Assembly (NCBI GenBank): GCA_030620115.1
Contig: JAUXFG010000145.1
Location: 1 to 9,793 of the forward strand
Direction of reading: 5' to 3'
Origin: Candidatus Fermentibacterota bacterium
GTDB taxonomy: Bacteria > JAFGKV01
DNA length: 9,793 bases
A program made the position numbers and the translations under genes. Below, in pieces: positions 6,487-9,793 of this stretch; position 1 is the first letter of the stretch, and each line of letters opens with the position of its first letter. A model generated the notes under the pieces. It saw only the letters and a list, made by a program, of their open reading frames with translations, did not search any database and was not told the origin of the DNA.

Positions 6487-6510
6487 CTCCTCCATCCCCT
6501 TCCCATCCTC

Positions 6511-6531
6511 TGAACGCTGAACGCTGAACGC
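6511..6531 (+). repeat. TGAACGC heptamer tandem array, middle
   Basis: Three exact TGAACGC units are followed by the tail TCTCTTCTTCCCATTCCCCC, and then by further CATTCCC-like heptamers up to about 6570. This parallels 154-198 closely. It lies directly upstream of the selB leader. Confidence 0.9.
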
Positions 6532-6570
6532 TCTCTTCTTCCCATTCCCCCATTCCCCCATTCTCCCATT

Positions 6571-6575
6571 AGGAG
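6571..6575 (+). promoter_or_regulatory. Strong ribosome-site-like AGGAG before an in-frame ATG at 6581
   Basis: AGGAG followed by a 5-bp spacer and ATG at 6581 is a better ribosome site than the one at the selB start I prefer. The frame stays open for 50 codons and runs into selB. The added residues do not resemble SelB or a targeting signal. It may start a longer SelB, be a remnant of a leader gene, or be chance. Confidence 0.45.
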
Positions 6576-6690
6576 AACACATGAACGAGTATAGCCTTCG
6601 GCAGAGGGCAAGTCAAATCGGCTCCTCGATGCCACAAGGCCTGGGAATCGCCTGGCTAACCCGCGATTGGGCTTGCGGCGGCAAGAGAGA

Positions 6691-6707
6691 TGTAATACTT
6701 TGTTACA
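6691..6707. promoter_or_regulatory. TGTAA-N7-TTACA inverted repeat upstream of selB
   Basis: TGTAA (6691-6695) and TTACA (6703-6707) are perfect inverted half-sites across 7 bp, 24 bp before the preferred selB ATG. The spacing of about 12 bp between half-site centres would suit a dimeric HTH regulator. The AT-rich TGTAATACT could also serve as an extended -10 element, but no good -35 sits at the right distance. It lies inside the possible N-terminal extension of selB. Confidence 0.35.
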
Positions 6708-6715
6708 GAATACGA

Positions 6716-6720
6716 GGAGG
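6716..6720 (+). promoter_or_regulatory. Ribosome binding site of selB
   Basis: GGAGG is separated by 10 bp from ATG at 6731. The spacing is on the long side but workable, and the ATG opens exactly the MIIGTAGHIDHGKS start typical of SelB. Confidence 0.6.
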
Positions 6721-6730
6721 GTGGCACGAG

Positions 6731-8662
6731 ATGATCATAGGAACTGCAGGACATATCGACCACGGCAAGTCAGCCTTGATCAAGGCGCTGACCGGCATAG
6801 ACCCCGATAGGCTGAAAGAGGAAAAGAGACGGGGTATCACCATCGACCTCGGATTCGCGAATCTTCTCCTGCCGAATGGGAAAATGGCCGGCATTGTCGA
6901 CGTGCCGGGCCATGAACGACTCGTGCACAATATGCTGGCCGGCGCCGGCGGGGTCGACATAGCCATCATTGTCGTGGCCGCCGACGAAGGCGTGAAACCA
7001 CAGACCACAGAACATGTGGAGATACTGGATCTCCTGGGCGTCAGGAGCGCGGTGGGCGTTGTCAGCAAGATCGACCTGGTGGGGGAAGACGAGCGGGGAG
7101 TGACCAGGCTCGAGCTCGAAGAACTCCTCCAAGACACCACCATGGGTGGCTGCCCCATTGCGGAGGTGTCGGCCATAACAGGCGCGGGGCTCGATGATCT
7201 GATGCAGAAGCTTGCCGCGCTTGCCGAGACCATCGAACCACAGGAACGCGGCCGGCCATTTCGGATCCCCTTGGATCGGGTATTCACGCTTCAGGGATTC
7301 GGCACCGTGGTCACGGGTACTCCTCTGTCAGGCATTGTCACCACAGGCCAAACGCTTTCGAGCATACCCTCGGGGGAAGAGGTCCGGGTAAGAAGCATCG
7401 AGGTCCACGGGGAACAGAGAGAAACTGCCAGGGCAGGAGAGCGCGTGGCCCTCAACATAGTAGGCAAGAAAGGCCGTGTGGAGCGCGGTGAGCTTCTTGC
7501 TGAGCGCGGCATATTCAAGGGGACCGACTGTATGGATGCGCGCCTTCGGATCCTCCGAACCATTGGGAAACGGCCAAGTCGTGCCCTAAAAGCCCGCCTC
7601 TATCTTGGTACGGCTCACACGCTGGCAACCATTGTTCCACTGGAGAAGGGGATCCTCGCGCCTGGCGGAACGGGGTATGTGCAGATCCGCGCTCGAACCA
7701 AGATGCCCGCAGCCAAGGGAGATCGATTCATTGTGCGTTCCGAAGACGATCGAATTACCCTGGGGGGCGGGATAATCGTCGACGCATTTGCACCACGACA
7801 CGGGCCCAAAAGAGGAGCCACCGCGCGCAAACTCGAAACATTCGATACTGAGAAGAAAGACCAGGCGTTGGGAGTTTTTGCGTCGTGGATGGTGGAGGGC
7901 ATCGTCCCACATGAATGCGCCCGACGCCTGAACATGAGCACCCAGGCCCTCTCGCCACTGTTCCAACGCCTCCTGGCCGACGGCACTCTGGTGAAGGGTA
8001 TGGATGAGCAGCGTTTCTTCTCCAAAGAGATTATGGATCAGGTGGCTGATAAGGTCACCAAGGCCCTTGCGGCCTACCACACGAAACAACCTCTAAAACC
8101 CCTCATGCCCTTGGCCGAACTCAGGGCGACGTTCCCGCCCCGGATGCATGGGGTTCTCGAAACCACCCTGCGGGAACTATCCGCCAAGGCCTCGGTACTA
8201 ATTGAGGCTGACGGTCTTCGTCTCAGTGCCCACACCGTTACCTACAGTCCGGAATTGGAGCGCACGAGATGCGAAGTCCTTTTGATCTATCAGAATGCCG
8301 GGCTGAAGCCCCCAGGCGCGAACGAAGCCGTGGAGGCGATGAGCAAACGCGGCTTCCATGGTTCGGAAGAGGTGATAGAGTCACTTCTCGAGACAGGAAA
8401 GCTCGTGGCCCTGACACATGAGCTGGCTGTACACCATGAAGCTCTTCGCCTTGCACAGCAGCGGCTCCTGGGAGGGCTGCAGCGCTCTGAAGGTATCACC
8501 ATTAGCCAAGCCAGAGGTTTGCTGGGGACCACGCGAAAATACTTGGTCCCCCTCTTTGAATTCTTCGACAGACAGGGATTTACCGTACGTCGGGGTGACG
8601 TTCGGGTCCTTTCTCCATCTTGGAGAGAGGAAGGCAAGACAGGGGGACGGTACACCAGATGA
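6731..8662 (+). CDS. selB: Selenocysteine-specific elongation factor SelB
   Basis: This 643-residue GTPase brings selenocysteinyl-tRNA to the ribosome at UGA codons followed by a SECIS hairpin. The length fits the family (about 610-640). The GTPase motifs are clear: GHIDHGKS (7-14), T37 in GITIDLGF, DVPGHE (57-62), SKID (112-115, the usual NKxD slot) and SAI (147-149). Beta-barrel domains follow (about 175-350, with FTLQGFGTVVTGT at 185-197). The C-terminal winged-helix repeats (about 375-643) end in GTTRKYLVPLFEFFDRQGFT (599-618) and RRGDVRVL, the SECIS-RNA-binding module. Homologues begin at this Met; an in-frame ATG at 6581 with a stronger AGGAG would add 50 unrelated residues. The stop overlaps the next gene's start (ATGA). 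selA, selC and selD are not in the window. The identification is near certain; only the start is open. Confidence 0.96.
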   Translation: MIIGTAGHIDHGKSALIKALTGIDPDRLKEEKRRGITIDLGFANLLLPNGKMAGIVDVPGHERLVHNMLAGAGGVDIAIIVVAADEGVKPQTTEHVEILDLLGVRSAVGVVSKIDLVGEDERGVTRLELEELLQDTTMGGCPIAEVSAITGAGLDDLMQKLAALAETIEPQERGRPFRIPLDRVFTLQGFGTVVTGTPLSGIVTTGQTLSSIPSGEEVRVRSIEVHGEQRETARAGERVALNIVGKKGRVERGELLAERGIFKGTDCMDARLRILRTIGKRPSRALKARLYLGTAHTLATIVPLEKGILAPGGTGYVQIRARTKMPAAKGDRFIVRSEDDRITLGGGIIVDAFAPRHGPKRGATARKLETFDTEKKDQALGVFASWMVEGIVPHECARRLNMSTQALSPLFQRLLADGTLVKGMDEQRFFSKEIMDQVADKVTKALAAYHTKQPLKPLMPLAELRATFPPRMHGVLETTLRELSAKASVLIEADGLRLSAHTVTYSPELERTRCEVLLIYQNAGLKPPGANEAVEAMSKRGFHGSEEVIESLLETGKLVALTHELAVHHEALRLAQQRLLGGLQRSEGITISQARGLLGTTRKYLVPLFEFFDRQGFTVRRGDVRVLSPSWREEGKTGGRYTR

Positions 8663-9708
8663 TACAACCAGGGAAGAACGGATTCAGCAGCATAATCGGC
8701 GAAAGCCTGGCCATGGAGCAGGTGATCCAGCTGGCGCGGAAGGTGGTGGCCAGTCATGCCACCACGGTGCTGATCACCGGAAAGACCGGGACAGGCAAGG
8801 AGCTTCTTGCCAGAGCGCTCCACCACAACTCCTCACGGAACAATGGCGCCTTTGTCGAAGTGAACTGCTCGGCGATCCCGGAGAATCTTCTTGAGGCGGA
8901 ACTCTTCGGCTATGAGCGCGGCGCATTCACCGACGCCCATGGGCGGAAAAAGGGTCTGTTTGAGCTAGCCTCAGGCGGTACGCTCTTCCTGGACGAGATA
9001 GGCTACATGACGATGAACCTCCAGGTGAAGCTCCTCAAGGCCATTGAGAATAAACGGATACGAAGAGTTGGCGGTATTGCTGATATCGACGTCGACATTC
9101 GCGTGATCGCCGCAACCAATCGTGACCTTGAGCAAGCAATGCTAAAGGGGAGCTTCCGCGAGGACCTCTACTACAGATTGAATGTCATCTCCATAGAACT
9201 GCCATCGCTCGTCGAGCGAGAAGACGACATTCTCCTGCTCGCCCGGCACTTTGTGGACCACTTCTGCCGTGAGCATCAAAGGGAACCAATGATGCTGTCC
9301 AAACGCGCCGAGCATTCCCTCTTGAGCCATCGTTGGCCGGGGAATGTCCGGGAGATAAGGAATGCCATCGAGAGGGCGGTGCTCCTCAGCGAAGGCCCCA
9401 AAATTGTTCCCGAAGACATCAGGGTCACCGTGAGGCAGGAGACCAGCATCGCGGCGCCTGAGGCACGAAACGGCAGGAAGATTGTTCTCAATATCCCGGA
9501 AAGTGGTCTATCGCTGGATGATGTGGAGAAACGTGTCATTGATGAAGTCCTGCACCTGTCTGGTTGGAACAAGAGCAAGACCGCTCGAATGCTTCACATA
9601 CCACGGCCTCGCCTTCTGAGAAAGATCGCGAAGTACCACCTTTCGCCGAACAAGCACCGCTCCACAATTGGAGCAATTGAATGCGAGGATTCCCGGAATG
9701 GGGGATGA
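8659..9708 (+). CDS. Single-module sigma-54 activator (AAA+ and HTH only) with GAFTDA loop
   Basis: This 349-residue transcription activator lacks any N-terminal sensor or receiver, as in PspF: the AAA+ domain begins almost at once (IIGESLAMEQ at 12-21). Walker A is GKTGTGKE (41-48), Walker B TLFLDEIGY (108-116), the arginine-finger region FREDLYYR (166-173) and sensor II WPGNVREIRN (226-235). The sigma-54 contact loop reads GAFTDA (88-93) instead of GAFTGA; F and T, the key contact residues, are kept. A Fis-type HTH lies at about 303-326. I chose ATG at 8659 because it overlaps the selB stop (ATGA), which implies coupled translation; a TTG at 8620 would lie inside selB. Expression with selB suggests that its targets are selenoprotein genes (inference). 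Activity is probably controlled by a separate partner, since no sensor is fused. Confidence 0.93.
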   Translation: MIQPGKNGFSSIIGESLAMEQVIQLARKVVASHATTVLITGKTGTGKELLARALHHNSSRNNGAFVEVNCSAIPENLLEAELFGYERGAFTDAHGRKKGLFELASGGTLFLDEIGYMTMNLQVKLLKAIENKRIRRVGGIADIDVDIRVIAATNRDLEQAMLKGSFREDLYYRLNVISIELPSLVEREDDILLLARHFVDHFCREHQREPMMLSKRAEHSLLSHRWPGNVREIRNAIERAVLLSEGPKIVPEDIRVTVRQETSIAAPEARNGRKIVLNIPESGLSLDDVEKRVIDEVLHLSGWNKSKTARMLHIPRPRLLRKIAKYHLSPNKHRSTIGAIECEDSRNGG

Positions 9709-9793
9709 GGGGATGGGGAGAAGAGCGTTCAGCGTTCAGATGATGGAGGATGGGGAGAAGAGAGCGTTCAGCGTTCAGCGTTCAGATGGCGGA
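9705..9793 (-). repeat. Inverted partial copy of the composite repeat, cut by window end
   Basis: Read on the minus strand from the window end, this is TCCGCCATC, three TGAACGC units (9764-9784), a C/T-rich tail CTCTCTTCTCCCCATCC, then two more heptamers (9725-9738) and another CTCTTCTCCCCATCCCC tail. The order matches 145-198 closely, where TTCCGTCATC precedes the heptamers. The first bases overlap the end of the sigma-54 activator gene. There is no visible terminator hairpin with a T-run after that gene. Confidence 0.8.

Larger units (their letters stand above)
6222..6730. other. Divergent intergenic region with repeats
   Basis: This 509-bp stretch separates the leftward regulator operon from selB and must hold the promoters of both, unless selB begins at 6581. 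It contains the 6259-6284 palindrome, short ATTCCG and AGATT microrepeats (6283-6370), the second copy of the composite palindrome (6384-6486), heptamers (6511-6531), a CATTCCC-type tandem stretch (about 6540-6570), and the selB upstream segment. I could not find a convincing -35/-10 pair or a -24/-12 element on either strand, and no tRNA structure for selC. Confidence 0.6.

Noticed and set aside
6582-6715. A tRNA-Sec (selC) gene upstream of selB
   Set aside because: The segment includes a TCA within GTCAAATC, but there is no paired anticodon stem, no GGTTCGANNCC T-arm and no long variable-arm hairpin.
6722-6736. TGGCACG as a sigma-54 -24 element
   Set aside because: The expected TTGC at -12 is absent (GATC in its place), and it overlaps the selB start codon.
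8620-8658. TTG start for the downstream sigma-54 activator
   Set aside because: It lies inside selB and adds 13 residues with no family similarity; the ATG at 8659 has the typical ATGA overlap.
9706-9708. In-frame UGA of the activator as a selenocysteine codon
   Set aside because: The protein is complete after its HTH, and the downstream sequence is only repeat DNA.

Overview
The window looks like chromosomal DNA from an uncultured, GC-rich, Gram-negative-type bacterium. A loose assignment to the FCB superphylum or a neighbouring candidate phylum is my inference. It rests on the GlmU-like gene, which matches the Bacteroidota/Chlorobi-style alternative family (bacteria that lack canonical GlmU), on two sigma-54 activators within 10 kb, and on intergenic DNA packed with short palindromic repeats of the kind common in such genomes. 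No rRNA, tRNA, transposase or CRISPR array is visible.

Layout. Positions 1-1467 hold no gene I can support. They are a mosaic of at least five dispersed or palindromic repeat types. Positions 1468-6221 hold a three-gene leftward operon: a sigma-54 (NtrC-type) response regulator with a degenerate receiver, then an alternative GlmU-type nucleotidyltransferase/left-handed beta-helix protein (ATGA overlap), then a 677-residue membrane protein with a von Willebrand A domain (18-bp gap). Positions 6222-6730 form a divergent intergenic region with a 12-bp-arm palindrome, short degenerate tandem repeats, a second copy of the composite repeat seen at the left edge, and the selB upstream region. Positions 6731-9708 hold a rightward two-gene operon: selB, then (ATGA overlap) a sigma-54 activator that has only the AAA+ and DNA-binding domains and carries GAFTDA in place of GAFTGA. 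Positions 9705-9793 hold an inverted partial copy of the composite repeat, cut by the window end.

How the genes may work together. SelB delivers selenocysteinyl-tRNA to recoded UGA codons. Its coupled activator could switch on sigma-54 promoters of selenoprotein genes, by analogy with FhlA control of fdhF in E. coli; this is inference. On the other strand, a sigma-54 regulator coupled to an amino-sugar nucleotide enzyme and a VWA membrane protein suggests a cell-envelope regulon, also inference. The least explained signal is the composite repeat (97-103 bp imperfect palindrome, TGAACGC heptamers, C/T-rich tail). It occurs twice in direct orientation and partially inverted at the right edge, so the selB operon is bracketed by inverted copies.
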